Source: Boesenbergia rotunda (Eukaryota; Streptophyta; Magnoliopsida; Zingiberales; Zingiberaceae). From it: a stretch of DNA of 64,000 nucleotides. The translations under genes were made by a program, and so were the position numbers. Positions 36,615 to 47,873 of this stretch are shown here, in pieces; the first letter of the stretch is position 1, and every line of letters starts with the position of its first letter. The notes beneath the pieces were generated by a model that was given only the letters and a program-made list of their open reading frames with translations, searched no databases and was not told the origin of the DNA. The stretch is from assembly GCA_024364735.1 (NCBI GenBank), contig JAGFNQ010001122.1:1-64000 (forward strand), written 5' to 3'.

Positions 36615-37047
36615 TCTTCTGCCAAACATCAAGTCCTGTTTTGCTCACTTCTTGGTCTAACTGGCCAACCCTGGGTTTTCTGCTAAACATCAGATCCTGT
36701 TTAGCTAATCCTTGTTCTAACTGATCAACCCTTAGTATATTAACCATATTAAATCTAGGTTTGATCACATTGCCAAACATCATGTCCTTTTTGGCTAACC
36801 CTTGATCACCTTAACCAACCCTGGGTTCTGGTTCACTCTGCCAAACATAAGATCCTGTTTGGCTAAACCTTTATCAACCTGATCACACCTGGGTTAACCC
36901 TACCAAACATACGGTCCTGTTTGGTTTAACCCTTGATCACTTTGACTAACCCTTACCTTATCTAACACATATTATTACTAACTTAAGTATATTGTTAAAC
37001 ATCGAAACACTTAGTGGAAGGCATCATTGATGCATCTTGCACCAACA

Positions 37048-37409
37048 ATCTCTCCCTTTTTGATGTTTGACAATATCTTAGTTAGATTCGATCTAAGGGT
37101 TAAATCTAGGTTTAATCCTTTGGGAGAAATCGAAAAAAATCTAACTTAACTCTTCTCTCCCCGTTTGTCACACATCAAAAAATTACAAAAAAAAAAAAAC
37201 TTGCGCCGACAATGAAAATTTTTGAAAACAATGTAACTTAAGCCTTTTTCCCATTTGAGATATTTTCTCTCCTCCATTTGATAATACTTATATAATTTTT
37301 TAAAAAAAATGATTTTTAAAATTCTTCCCCCCTTTTTTTTTGAAAAACTAAGTACTTATTTTATAAAGTATAAAAAAACACTAAGTACTTAAATTTCTCT
37401 AACAATATG

Positions 37410-37450
<41 letters not shown>

Positions 37451-39110
37451 AAAAAAATTAAACTCCTTTAGTCTGACAACAATCCTAGGAATCTTGTTGA
37501 CCACAAAAAACTTCCTATGTGTCTTAGGAATTTTCCATAAATGTATATTTTAGACAAGATGGTGTATGAAAACATGATAATTTTGAAAATTTTAATAGTT
37601 CTTTTAATTTGACCTCCCCCTAAACTTGACACAGTCCTAGGAAGCTTGTTGACTACAAATGATCTTCCTCTAAGTCTTAGGGTTTGATTCAAATGAAAAG
37701 AATTATCTAATAATTTTTCAAAAAAATGGTCAGAAAATAGAATTAATTTCTTTTGAGTAGGACTCCCTCTAAACCTGACACAATCTTAAGAATCCTTGAA
37801 GATCATAAAGGATATTTCCTATGTGTCTTTAGAGTTCATCCAAGTCAAAAGAGCAATTAACACATTTTTTGAAAGAATTGTTTTTGAAAGAATAAGATAG
37901 TTTTCAACGAAATAATTTTTGAATGATATTTTGCAGGATATAATAAGTTTTTGAAACATTTTTCGAAAACGTATTTTGAAATGATAATAATTTTTAAAGC
38001 ACAAATCATTTTAAGAGATCTGAATTTTCCAAAAGAATAATGATGATAATTTTTAAAGCATAAATCATTTTGAAAGATATAACTTTTTGAAACGAGTAAT
38101 TTTGAAAAATAATTTTTTTAAAAGAACAACAAAAAAACTCCCCCTGAACCTGACACCTTCTGGCTATCCTTGTTAACTACAAGGGTCTCTACCTAAGTGT
38201 CTTAAGGGACTTTAGTGTTAACCTAAAAGGTTTGTGTCTATGTGTGTTGGTCAAACAACTTTCAAAAACGATATAATTTTTGAAAAACATGTATCTATAA
38301 GTAAGCAATCAATCAAGCATGAAATTCATAAAAATATTATTATGTTTAATCAACTATTTTGAAAATAGATTTTTAAGAACATAACCTAAAGATTTTGAAA
38401 AACTTTTGTCAATTAATTAGTCCTTAACATCTCACACATTCTAAGTGTTGCAGTACATACAAGCATGGTTGCCTTATGGGTGTATTGTGAGATGCTTGAA
38501 TCATTTTTCTCAATTTAATTTATAGATTGCTTGACCTTGAGTTAGAATATTCGAGTTTAATCAATTTGTAATTTAAAAGTAATTTTCAATAATCAGCTTC
38601 CAGGTCTTGGCGAGGCACAGAGATCTTCTTTGGTCGTAGCCTTATTGGATAATCAACTCTTTCCTTAGACAAAGCCTTTTAAAGAAAGAATACTTCTAAT
38701 TTACTCTTTGAAAATACTTTGGTCTAACTAGTCTAGAATGTGGCGAGGTAGTTTCGGCTAGTTTCCTAACGTACTATCATCTCGCCCGACCCTGGTACTA
38801 GGTTAGGCAAGTATCAACCAATCTTTTTCCTATCTATCCGTTCTAAGTTAAGCAAGAAAAGTAATGTATGACATGACAGATATATATAAGAAAAATAAGT
38901 GAATGCATGTACATGACATTTATTGCATGACTTAATCAAGTCAAAACATTTTAATTAAGTTTCTAATAATGTATCAAATTCTCAATTTAATACATACCGT
39001 GTGAACCCGCGAATATGCCAACTCACTTTGACATATTTAATATTATTAAATTGATTGTTCTAGTTGGGTAAATTTTATTTAATTTCATATCTGAAAGTAA
39101 TTAATTAGAA
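37048..39110 (-). other. Polypurine tract and conserved non-coding region of the minus-strand element
   Basis: The tract CAAAAAGGGAGAGAT (minus strand, 37048-37062) adjoins the LTR. Upstream on the minus strand are G-rich modules (plus-strand complements around 37611-37640, 37765-37785 and 38139-38160) each with GTGTCAAGTTTAGGGGG-like text next to a GTTGACTACAAGG-like text. A block around 38430-38830 matches 7380-7800 of the plus-strand copy. No coding frame is visible. Confidence 0.65.
37411..37447. repeat. (TA)n microsatellite
   Basis: About 18 uninterrupted TA units inside the minus-strand element. Confidence 0.97.
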
Positions 39111-39114
39111 TTTA

Positions 39115-39545
39115 GTTTGTGAATTTTATTGAATGAAGGATTGAAATTATTAAGGATTAGTTAAGATTGAAATTTTTAAGGATTAATTAAGATTGAAATT
39201 ATTATGAGTTAATTAGAGTTAAAATTATTAAGAGTTAATTAGAGTTAAAATTATTAAGGATTAATTAGAATTAAAATTATTATGGATTAATTAGAGTTAA
39301 AATTATTTAAAGTTAATTAATTAAAGTTGAGGTTATTTAAGAATTAATTAAGGTTTAATATTTAAGAATTAATTAAGGTTTAATTATTTGATAATTACTA
39401 AGAATTAATTAGGAATTAAGAATTAATTTAAGTTGTTAAGAATTAATTAGGATTTAAGTTATTTGAATTTAAGATTTAATTTGAATTTAAGTTAATAAGA
39501 TTTAGTTTGAATTTAGGTTATTAAGATTTAATTTGAATTTAAGTT
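39115..39545 (-). repeat. 26-bp AT minisatellite of the minus-strand element
   Basis: Imperfect units TTAATTAGAGTTAAAATTAT plus TAAGGA with a 26-base period, the counterpart of 6632-7075. Confidence 0.8.
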
Positions 39546-39546
39546 G

Positions 39547-40152
39547 TTAAGAATTAGGGTTTAAGATTTTAGGGTTAAATAGTAATTGTGGGTCTAATTG
39601 CATCATTTCCATTAACTCAAAAAATTCTGATTCCTTAACATTTTCTTTTGTTTTTAAACTTTCAAATTTATTTAATACTTCTACTTTATTTGAATTTTTG
39701 TAAGCCTTGTAAATTATATCCTTAATTTTGTTGAATTCATCTTCATCTTCAGAATCATATTCTTCATCTTCATTTTCAGAGTTATTAATTAAAATTATAT
39801 CACTATCTTCAAAGTAGGTAGAGTAATTTTCAGGGTTATTTATTAAATTTGTAGTATTATATTCCAAATCAATAAAATTAACTAAGGATTGACTATTATG
39901 ATCTTCAAGAATATTAATTAGGTTTTTATCAAAATTCTCAGAAAGATCATTAATGACAATTTCAGAATTATCCTCAGAATTAACATAATTATTACTAATT
40001 AAGGCATTATTATCATCCTTAACATTATCAGAATTATTATTAATTTTAAAAATTTTAGTATTAATGTTAAAGATTAAAGAATTTATATTCGATATTTTAA
40101 TATTATTCACATTTGATAAATTGACTTGTAATAAATTAAGTTGGTTATGCAA
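39547..40152 (-). CDS. Asn/Asp/Ile-rich protein of the non-autonomous element, unrecognised
   Basis: An open frame of 201 codons without an ATG at its upstream end. It begins with Asn/Ile-rich near-repeats (NVNNIKISNINSLIFNINT), carries an acidic run (ENEDEEYDSEDEDEFNKIK), then a probable helical segment (YKNSNKVEVLNKFESLK) and ends with LMEMMQLDPQLLFNPK. The C-terminal half is conserved in the plus-strand copy. Being longer and unbroken, this is the better copy. No known domain is evident; by position after zinc knuckles it could be a gag tail or an accessory protein. Codon use is extremely AT-rich, unlike its LTRs. Confidence 0.5.
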   Translation of the reverse strand: MHNQLNLLQVNLSNVNNIKISNINSLIFNINTKIFKINNNSDNVKDDNNALISNNYVNSEDNSEIVINDLSENFDKNLINILEDHNSQSLVNFIDLEYNTTNLINNPENYSTYFEDSDIILINNSENEDEEYDSEDEDEFNKIKDIIYKAYKNSNKVEVLNKFESLKTKENVKESEFFELMEMMQLDPQLLFNPKILNPNS

Positions 40153-40501
40153 AAAAATATAATTTATCAGAAAAATGTTCAGTAATATCTAAATTATCAG
40201 CTTGCTTAAAAAACTGTGTAAAAATTTCAAAATTTTGAAAATTATTGTAATAATTAATTATTCGTACCTCCTTTTGCTTTATTGTTCTGCTGATCTTCCA
40301 GTTTGGACACTGGTTCTTGTAATGCCCCTACTTCTGGCATTTGAAGCATCTGATATGGCTTTTGTCCTTCCGGACTCCTGGCACTGGTACCTCCTATTCC
40401 GCCGGTGCTAGCGATCTAGTCATACGAGTAGGACACTGGTTTTTATAGTGTCCTCTCTCCCTGCACTTAAAACATATTATATGAAATTTTAATATTGACA
40501 T
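40153..40501 (-). pseudogene. Two-zinc-knuckle gag-like protein, minus-strand copy
   Basis: ATG at 40501-40499 (minus) starts MSILKFHIICFKC; the first knuckle CFKCRERGHYKNQC is intact. The second reads CFKCQK, then a stop, then GHYKNQC. A further stop lies between the knuckles. Text after the second knuckle (ADNLDITEHFSDKL) matches the plus-strand copy (VDNLDSFFEKL). The Asn/Asp-rich ORF follows in another frame. Confidence 0.65.
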
Positions 40502-40590
40502 AATTGAAAAATATCTAATTCACCCTTGCTCCCCCCTCAACTACTGGTGTCTTTGCTCCGTCGGCTGTTAGTCCGGTGAAGAGCAACTAG

Positions 40591-40604
40591 GCTCTGATAC
40601 CACT
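40591..40604 (-). other. Primer-binding site of the minus-strand element
   Basis: On the minus strand AGTGGTATCAGAGC directly after the 5' LTR end; initiator Met tRNA type. Confidence 0.92.
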
Positions 40605-42330
40605 TGTAGGATTGGTGTCGTTGATAGAGAGGGGTGAATATCAACTCGAAAAATCTTTCGGAAAACTCGTCGTTCGTTCATTCTAGTCAAAGAGATAGTG
40701 TGCAACCGAAAATAGAAAAGAAAGACAGAACAAACAGAGACTCGCGGGATTTATGTACTTGGTTCCCGACCCCCCTGGGTCAATACGCCCAAGGCCTATG
40801 TACTCGGTGTGAGTCCACTATTGGTCTGCTTTTCAGAATTTTCGGAGGCGTAGAATACCTGTCTTACAGTTCAAGTTTACAACCAAAGAATATGTAACTT
40901 AAGTGCGTAAAATAAAAAGCAAACCAAAAAGAAAGTCGAAGGTCTGGCCAATCTGGAAGTCCGAAGTGCAGTGCATTTCCTCCTGGAGCCTCCTTGGTCG
41001 CAGAGCATCATCTCTAGTGCTTTTTCATCACTCATAATGCCTTAGCAGATGATGGAATTGTTGTTCTGAGTTAAGGGGTCGAAGCCCCTATTATAGTATC
41101 ATCCAGGGCGCCCTAGAGGCCTCTGAGGCGCCCTATAGGCCGTCAAATCTGATCTGCAATCGCGGTCTTCACGCAGGGATAAAGCCAGCCATCCAGGACA
41201 CCTGGGACCATCCAGGGCGCCCTGAAGCTTGGGGCGCCCTGGATGCTCCTCCCAGGTGTCATTTCCCTTGTGTTTGCTCTTATATGTCTTGTCTCCAACT
41301 TTAGGTACCTGCAAGACAATCAAACACAATAAAAATATAAAGATAATCTTAGCCTTAAAGATTAGTTCTGACTTTGGATTTCTCTCGAAACCCTAGGTCA
41401 AACCGACGCCTAATGTTCCCTTTCCCGGGCAATGCGCCTTAACCTACTCCACCCTGGAGAAGTTACTTTTGCCAACCGGGACCTCCGGTTGGACTTTTAC
41501 TTAGGCTCCGAGACTCCCGGATCTCGAGACATCCGAACCTCGGACCTAGACTTCATGCCCAACTCCTCGAACCAGGACTTCGGTGCCCAATCCTCGACCA
41601 GGACTTAGTGTCCAATTCCTCGAACCAGGACTTCGGTGCCCAACCCTCGGCCAGGACTTAGTGCCCAATTCCTCGAACCAGGACTTCGGTACCAAACCCT
41701 CGGTCAGGACTTAGTGCCTAATTCCTCGAACCAAGACTTCGGTGCCCAATCCTCGGTCAAGTCTTAGGTGCCCAGCCCTCGGCCAGGATTTAGTGCTCAA
41801 CCCTGCAGGTCCAGACTTCGTGCCTAGGTTAACTAGGACTTTCCTTCACCTTGATAAAGACTTCCTTTGCTAGTCATATTAATCCTGACTAGACTTCTCT
41901 TCTGCCAAACATCAAGTCCTGTTTGGCTCACTTCTTGGTCTAACTGACCAACCCTGGGTTTTCTGCTAAACATCAGATCCTGTTTAGCTAACCCTTGTTC
42001 TAACTGATCAAATCTTAGTATATTAACCAGATTAAATCTAGGTTTGATCACCTTGCCAAACATCATGTCCTGTTTGGCTAACCCTTGGTCACCTTAACCA
42101 ACCCTGGGTTCTGGTTCACTCTGCCAAACATCAGATCCTGTTTGGCTAAACCTTTGTCAACCTGATCACAATTGGGTTAACCCTACCAAACATAAGGTCC
42201 TGTTTGGTTTAACCCTTGATCACTTTAACTAACCCTTACCTTGTCTAACACATATTATTACTAACTTAAGTATATTATTATACATCGAAACACTTAGAGG
42301 AAGACATCATTGATGCATCTTGCACCAACA
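40605..42330 (-). repeat. 5' LTR of the minus-strand element
   Basis: 1,726 bp, uninterrupted. On the minus strand it starts TGTTGGTGCAAGATGC, has U3 repeats, GGCGCC blocks (41100-41250), a TATA-like box (41089-41098) with GGGGCTTCGACCCC (41075-41088), and ends CCTACA. Partner of 33883-37047. Confidence 0.92.
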
Positions 42331-42335
42331 AGCCC

Positions 42336-42722
42336 TATAAGTGTCATGTCAGCAAACGGATAACTTTGACTGGGGCTATAAATAGGCCCCTAAAGCTTAG
42401 TTTCCAAACATCCATCAACTGCAAATAACTCAGTTATTAGTTTTCTTTTGTCTTGTTCTTCAACGTCTGTAAAAGGTTTCTCCGCCAGAAGGAGATTTTG
42501 ATAGTGTGCTTCGGTCATCTTGGATTAGCAACCATCTAGGTTGCAACCAAGTAAATCTCTATGTATTAGCCTTTTATTTGTTTATGCTTCTTTTAACTAA
42601 TTTTTGCAACCAATCTGTATTCTTTGTGAAATCGCACAAAAGATTATTTTTTATTCTTACAATGGCAATTCACCCCTCCTCTTGTTGTTCCACCTCAACC
42701 CGAAAATCCCGACTGGACAACA
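42336..42722 (+). repeat. 3' LTR of the chimeric element, right part
   Basis: Resumes after the AGCCC duplication, contains a TATA box CTATAAATAGG at 42375-42385, a pyrimidine-rich end with CACCCCTCCTC, and ends GGACAACA at about 42722. With the left part the LTR is about 936 bp. The right end is judged from the CA end only. Confidence 0.6.
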
Positions 42723-44346
42723 TTCAGCCATAGGGAATCTATACTTAGAGTCGAGAGTTTAAACTTGAACTTGGAATCGAGAGTTTGCACTTGGACTTGG
42801 CACTCAAACTTGGGCATCTGGAGGCTTGGTACTTGGCAACTCAGATAATCGATAATCGGGTAGTCAGGTGACATTCTGACTTGGACCACTGGAAGCTTGG
42901 CAGAACCAATCCCACTGGCAATCTTGGATTATCTGCTCAAGTCATCTCGATTGATCAGTTGAAATTGATTTATCTTTGGTAGATTGTCCAATAAGATCTC
43001 CCTTCAAGTCGTATATATGACTTTCATCGAATACAACTTTCCATATAATTCTATGTGTATTTATGAGATCGAGTATAGAATTCTGTTTACTCAGTTTAAA
43101 TTAAGTATCTATTTCCCTCCTTTTCCCGCTAGGATTGGAAATCCTGTATTTTACATATGCATATGGTTGAGTCCTTAAGTTTCTGAAATAGTATAATGTA
43201 AAATGAAATGCTTCAAATCATTGTTATTCGACTTGGACCCATTCTAAAAAAGAAGGTATTTTGAATTGTTTGTTGAACAAACAAAGTTAGGGAAACCTCT
43301 GAAATAATTTCAATATTGGACCTTTGACATATAATAGTTCCAAATTGAATATCTTTAGAAAGATGATCTTTTGTCTCATGGTAGCCTCATACAATCCCCT
43401 TATGAAACTTTTATTATTGGGCTAGCCATACACTTCACATATTTCTAGTGATTCACATGACATCATCGAATGATACAAGTCTTGGATAAGAATCTACAAT
43501 GCACTAAAACACCCTTGTTGACGATCTTTTACTCCGACAATATCTAGGGTACCTCAAACAATGTGATATCTCACACCGAGTAAATTTTTAACCCATTCTC
43601 CTCTTACTAATATTACATAATATTCTTGTAAACTATGGCCAATACCATGTATATAAGGTTGACAGATAAGTAACACTTATTGTCATTCTATGGTACTGTA
43701 AATGTAGTTTTTACCTCAAATGGCTCCTCGTTTAATTCTTTGAAATAATTAGATCTTTTTCTTCATTCAAGCATCTCCTCCTTTATTCCACCCCTACCGA
43801 AGAGTAACTAAGACCAAGTCTTGGGTAAATCACGGGAGCTACTAGTCCGAATGCTAAGATCAATCCAATACATGCACCTTAGAAGCTTAGTATCCCTATT
43901 ATCTCATTAAAAAGCATAGGATACCTATTATGTTAATAACCTCAGTCTCTCATATTCATTTTAATATTAACACTCATTATTTATGGGTCTTGTTATCCAT
44001 ACATTCATTCTTATTTTTATTTTATATTAAATAAATATATTTTTAATTTTATTTATAAAATTTAAATAATTATTATTTAAAATAAATAATAATAATATTT
44101 TTAAATATATTTATTATGTAAATTATACAATAATTTATATATTTTTAATAAGAAAAATATGGGTGGGTGTGCCTCCCATAGGAATTGTTTTTTTTTATAT
44201 AAATTTTATTTATTTGAGGTCGTTCATGGAAATGAACGCATTAATTAATGTTTTTGAGTGTTATAACACTTACTTTTATTGTTATAATACCCTCTACTAA
44301 TATCCAATGCGGATGCTCTAATTGATTACGTCGCAGTTAGTGAATC
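42723..44346. other. Intergenic DNA upstream of the oxidoreductase gene
   Basis: No coding frame, RNA gene or clear element. A short CTTGGAACTTGG-like repetition occurs at 42745-42840 and a very AT-rich stretch at 44000-44160. The promoter of the gene at 44347 should lie in the last few hundred bases, but I see no distinct TATA box that I would assign. Confidence 0.5.
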
Positions 44347-46229
44347 ATGGAGTCGGGAAGCCAAAGAATGATCGCGTCTGTTGCTGCTGCAATCATCATC
44401 TTCTTCTGCTTCAATGGCTTCTGCTATGCTCAGAAATGTGATGTTTCTCCTTTTCTTAATTAATCCATACATTTTTTTATGATGATCAGGAGCTCTTTCA
44501 ATCCTTGTTAACTATCGTATTAATTATTAGTTGTTTATGTGAACAGCGCCAGCTTACGGCTTCGTGAAGAATGCGTCAGATGCTCCACGGGTGTCGTACC
44601 ACGACTACATCATCGTCGGCGGCGGGACAGCTGGCTGTCCCTTGGCCGCCACCCTCTCGGAGAGGTTCGACGTGCTGGTGTTGGAAAGAGGCGGGTCTCC
44701 TTACGGGAATCCCAACATTTCCAACCTCGCCTCTGCGATCGAGAACCTCGCCTACCTCACCCCGACCTCGCCGGCGCAGGGTTTCGTCTCCGAGGATGGC
44801 GTCGTCAATAGACGAGCTCGCTGCCTCGGCGGCGGTACCTGCATCAACGGCGGGTTCTACTCTCGCGCCAGCCGCCGAGAGTTGATGGATATGGGACTGA
44901 ACCAGAAGCTGGCCGACCAATCGTACCAGTGGGTGGAGCGAGAGTTGGTTTTCTGGCCTCAGCTGACGGAGTGGACTTCGGCCTTCAGGGCAGGGCTTCT
45001 GGAGGCGGGAGTCACCCCTGATAACGGCTTCACCTATGAGCACTTGGACGGCACTAAGGTCGGGGGGACCATTTTCGACCCAACTGGTCATCGCCACACC
45101 GCCGCCGATCTGCTCAAGTATGCCGACCCCGCCAGGATCACCGTGCTCTTGCGCGCCACGGCGCAAAGGATCTTGTTCAAGAACGTTACCGGCCAGCATA
45201 AGAACCCGCAGGCGTACGGCGTGGTGTACAAGGACGAAGCCGGCAACATCCACGAGGCCCGCCTCAAGGGCTTCTCTACAGGAGAAATCATATTGTCAGC
45301 CGGCGCTCTTGGTAGTCCACAGCTGCTAATGCTGAGCGGCGTCGGCCCCGAGGACCATCTCAAGTCTTTGGGCATCGAGGTGGTTCTAGACCAGGCGATG
45401 GTCGGCCATGGCATTGCCGACAACCCGTTGAACATCTTCGCCGTGCCTTCGCCGGAGACACTGACAGTCACTTCGGTTCAAGTCGTCGGAATCCGACCGG
45501 GCTACTACGTGGAGTCCTTGACGGGCTTCAACTTGGTCGCAGCGCTTTTGGGAGGCAACTCCCCATCCGTCCCTTACTTCTTCAAGGCGGCGTAATAGTT
45601 GAGAAGTTGGCAAGGCCTCTCTCCCGTGGATATCTTCGTCTCAAGAATCTCGACCCAGAGGACAATCCATCAGTAACCTACAACTACTTCACGGAGCCTG
45701 AGGATCTTAGAACATGCGTGGAGGCATTGCAGACGGTCATGAAAGTGATCGATACTCAAGCGTTGTCCAAATTCAGATACCCGAATCAAACGGTTGAGTA
45801 CTTGCAGGCTCTCACTGCGAGCTTAGTCGTCAATAACAGAGCAAGAAGTGATCAGGATGCCACTTCGCTGAAGCAATACTGCAGCGACCTCGTAAACACC
45901 ATTTGGCATTACCATGGCGGGTGTGAAGTAGGGAAAGTAGTCGACCATGAGTACAGAGTGATTGGCGTGGGCAGACTCAGGGTGATTGATGGATCCACTT
46001 TCAGTTTCTCTCCCGGAACTAATCCTCAAGCTACTCTCATGATGTTGGGCAGGTAATAATCAACTGAATTTCAGTGATAATAAAATTATACCATAAGCGT
46101 CTAATTTTGATTAATATGAAAGCATGGCTCTAATGAATTGAAGGTGCTACTGCTGATTTTTGTGATGGTGATATTTGTAGGTACATGGGAGTTCTGATCG
46201 GAAATGGTGGTGCTCAACCAAGTGACTGA
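44347..46229 (+). pseudogene. GMC oxidoreductase, HOTHEAD/(R)-mandelonitrile lyase-like, three exons, frameshifted
   Basis: Exon 1 (44347-44437) encodes MESGSQRMIASVAAAIIIFF and more, a secretory signal peptide. Intron 44438-44546 (GT-AG) joins to YGFVKNASDAP and the FAD-binding motif DYIIVGGGTAGCPLAATLSE. Exon 2 runs through LGGGTCINGGFYSRA, a second conserved GMC stretch (GEIILSAGALGSPQLLMLSGVG at about 45286) and QVVGI. The frame ends at TAA 45593, while VIVEKLARPLSRGYL continues in the next frame from about 45592 to the catalytic region (IWHYHGG; DGSTFSFSPGTNPQAT). Intron 46053-46180 leads to exon 3 ending RYMGVLIGNGGAQPSD, stop 46227. The shift equals a loss of 3n+1 bases, and family members have more residues here, so a deletion is likely. 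As read, the product lacks the active-site histidine half. Substrate cannot be told from sequence. An assembly error is the main alternative. Confidence 0.88.
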
Positions 46230-46604
46230 TCTTCTTGCTCATATTCAAAAGCGTGTAGCCGATCCTCTATTTATTATCACAATAAATATAATAGGGTGGC
46301 AAAAGGCAATTGCTCGCACGCAATAAATGTAATATGATCTATGTTTATGTACTTTTATTCCCCAATAAAATGATAAATTGAATTATAACACATGAGAGCT
46401 AAAACCATTGTTAGAACAGAAGCTCTTTCATCCCTAAAAGGCATCAAAACCACTAAGGAACACGCTGAATAAAAATTGATTAATTTTAAGATATCTTTTG
46501 TACTCAATTTCAAATTGTATATGTATAGGTTTCCACGAGAATTTAATCGGAAATATAGTTGAATCCATGGAGATAAATAATAATAATATTATTATTAAAG
46601 TTTG
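46230..46604. other. Intergenic AT-rich DNA
   Basis: 3' flank of the oxidoreductase gene, no feature apart from the polyadenylation candidates. Confidence 0.6.
46270..46375 (+). terminator. Polyadenylation signal candidates
   Basis: AATAAATATAATAG (46281), AATAAATGTAATATG (46322) and AATAAAATG (46363) lie 50-140 bases past the stop codon of the oxidoreductase gene. Confidence 0.5.
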
Positions 46605-47058
46605 AAAATGATTTGTAGATTATTATTTTTAGTAATTTTTATTTTATAGTATTTATATTAATTTTAGTATTTCTGATATTTATAAGTTATGAATTGTTTA
46701 CATGTGTCATGTTTTATTTATTTCTTTGTTAAGAAAATTCTAATAAGGTTTCTTTCCTTTCCTTACCATATAGGAATTGAGGTCTTATATATTTAGGATT
46801 TTTTTCCTTTTTTTATGTTTTAAGATTTTGATCTATATAAGCATCTTGTAATTAGTTGATGTAAGGAACAAGGTTTAGTTTAATAAGAAAAATTCATCCA
46901 AGTTGTTCTTCTTTCCCCTGAAACTTCGTGTAGTTTTGGATGCATATTTTTTGGTATTCGTGCATGAATCAATATGTTTACAATATTATTTTCAGTATTC
47001 ATGGGTGGATCAATGGATTTAATAGCCCGTAGGATAATCGCTATCCTACTTGGCGTCA
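46605..47058 (+). repeat. 5' LTR of an old LTR-element remnant
   Basis: Collinear with 51932-52382: shared blocks GTCTTATATATT, CCTTTTTTTAT, TATATAAGC (46836), TTCTTCTTTTC and an end in ...TCA. It is followed by a primer site. The left end is approximate because the copies are diverged. Confidence 0.65.
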
Positions 47059-47060
47059 AT

Positions 47061-47072
47061 TAGTATCAGAGC
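47061..47072 (+). other. Primer-binding site of the old LTR remnant
   Basis: TAGTATCAGAGC, one change from the usual TGGTATCAGAGC, two bases after the LTR end. The Mutator-like element's target duplication begins at 47074. Confidence 0.75.
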
Positions 47073-47082
47073 TTTGGAAAAA

Positions 47083-47873
47083 CGACAATTTACCAAAAGG
47101 CGTACCTAAGAATTGGAAATTACCAATTCCGTATCATAGTTTCTATTTTACCAAAGGGCGCATGCCTTTTTTGTGAACTTCCTTTTATACCCCTACTTCT
47201 AACTGCTGTCTTTCTCATTCTCTCTCTCAGCAACAAATTTCGAGACGGTAGCACGTGACTTTTATTTTAAAATAATATATTATGAAATCGACGCTAAAAA
47301 CGAAAGATAAAAATTAAAAAAATATTACAGTTAAAAATAACTCATCCAACGTGATTTAAAAATATAAATAAATAATTTTTATATTTGATTAATAAAAATT
47401 AATATATTAAATAATAGTTAATAAATATATTAATATATATAAAAAATTCAAAAAAACGTAGGCTGCAACAATAAAAAATGTAAAAAAATTCAAAAAAAAT
47501 GAATTCAGAATAAAAAAACGTAAAAAAATTCAAAAAAAAAACGAATTCAGAAACGTAAAAAAAATTCAAAAAAAAACGAATTCAGAAATTAAAAAAAAAC
47601 GTTGCTGCAGAAATTAAAAAAAAAACTGGGCCTGATATAAAATATTTCAGGCCCACGCTGGGCCTGAAATAAAATATTTCAGGCCCACGTTGGGCCTGAA
47701 ATATTTTTATTTCAGGCCCAGCGTGGGCCTGAAATAAAATATTTCAGGCTCACGTTGGGCCTAATATCTTTTGATTCAGGCCCGATGTGAAATCAATTTT
47801 TTTTTATTTTAAAAAAATATTAATATATATAAAAACCTATCAAAACCCTTAATTTGAAATTAAAATGCAGGGT
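47083..47873 (+). repeat. Left terminal inverted repeat of Mutator-like element 1
   Basis: Matches the complement of 50295-51009 from the outer tip to GCAGGGTC. It contains a second copy of the tip-like motif TTTTACCAAAGGGCGCATGCC at about 47151 and A-rich CAAAAAAACG repeats (47440-47620). Confidence 0.9.
47636..47790. repeat. GGCCTGAA inverted-repeat block, left TIR
   Basis: Alternating GGGCCTGAAAT and ATTTCAGGCCC, each pair able to form a hairpin. Similar blocks: 48268-48375, 50370-50515, 58083-58375, 61922-62080, 63525-63690. Confidence 0.9.

Larger units (their letters stand above)
33883..37047 (-). repeat. 3' LTR of the minus-strand element, interrupted by a solo LTR
   Basis: After removing the solo LTR and one target duplication, about 1.84 kb remain against 1,726 bp in the partner LTR. 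The excess lies mainly in additional copies of a roughly 53-bp repeat (AACCAGGACTTCGGTGCCCA) at 34890-35190. A core promoter equivalent is at 34356-34376. Confidence 0.9.
33883..42330 (-). mobile_element. Complete non-autonomous LTR retrotransposon, minus strand, no pol
   Basis: Read on the minus strand: 5' LTR 42330-40605, primer site, two-knuckle ORF, Asn/Asp-rich ORF, 26-bp minisatellite, conserved non-coding region, polypurine tract (37048-37062), 3' LTR 37047-33883. The 5-bp duplication AGCCC flanks both ends exactly. LTRs start TGTTGGTGCAAG and end CCTACA. There is no protease, integrase, RT or RNase H in 3.5 kb of internal DNA, so it must use enzymes from another element. The left LTR holds a nested solo LTR. 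Confidence 0.9.

Noticed and set aside
44576..45253. 225-codon open stretch antisense to the oxidoreductase
   Set aside because: GC-rich third positions of the sense gene keep the antisense open; no domain is visible.
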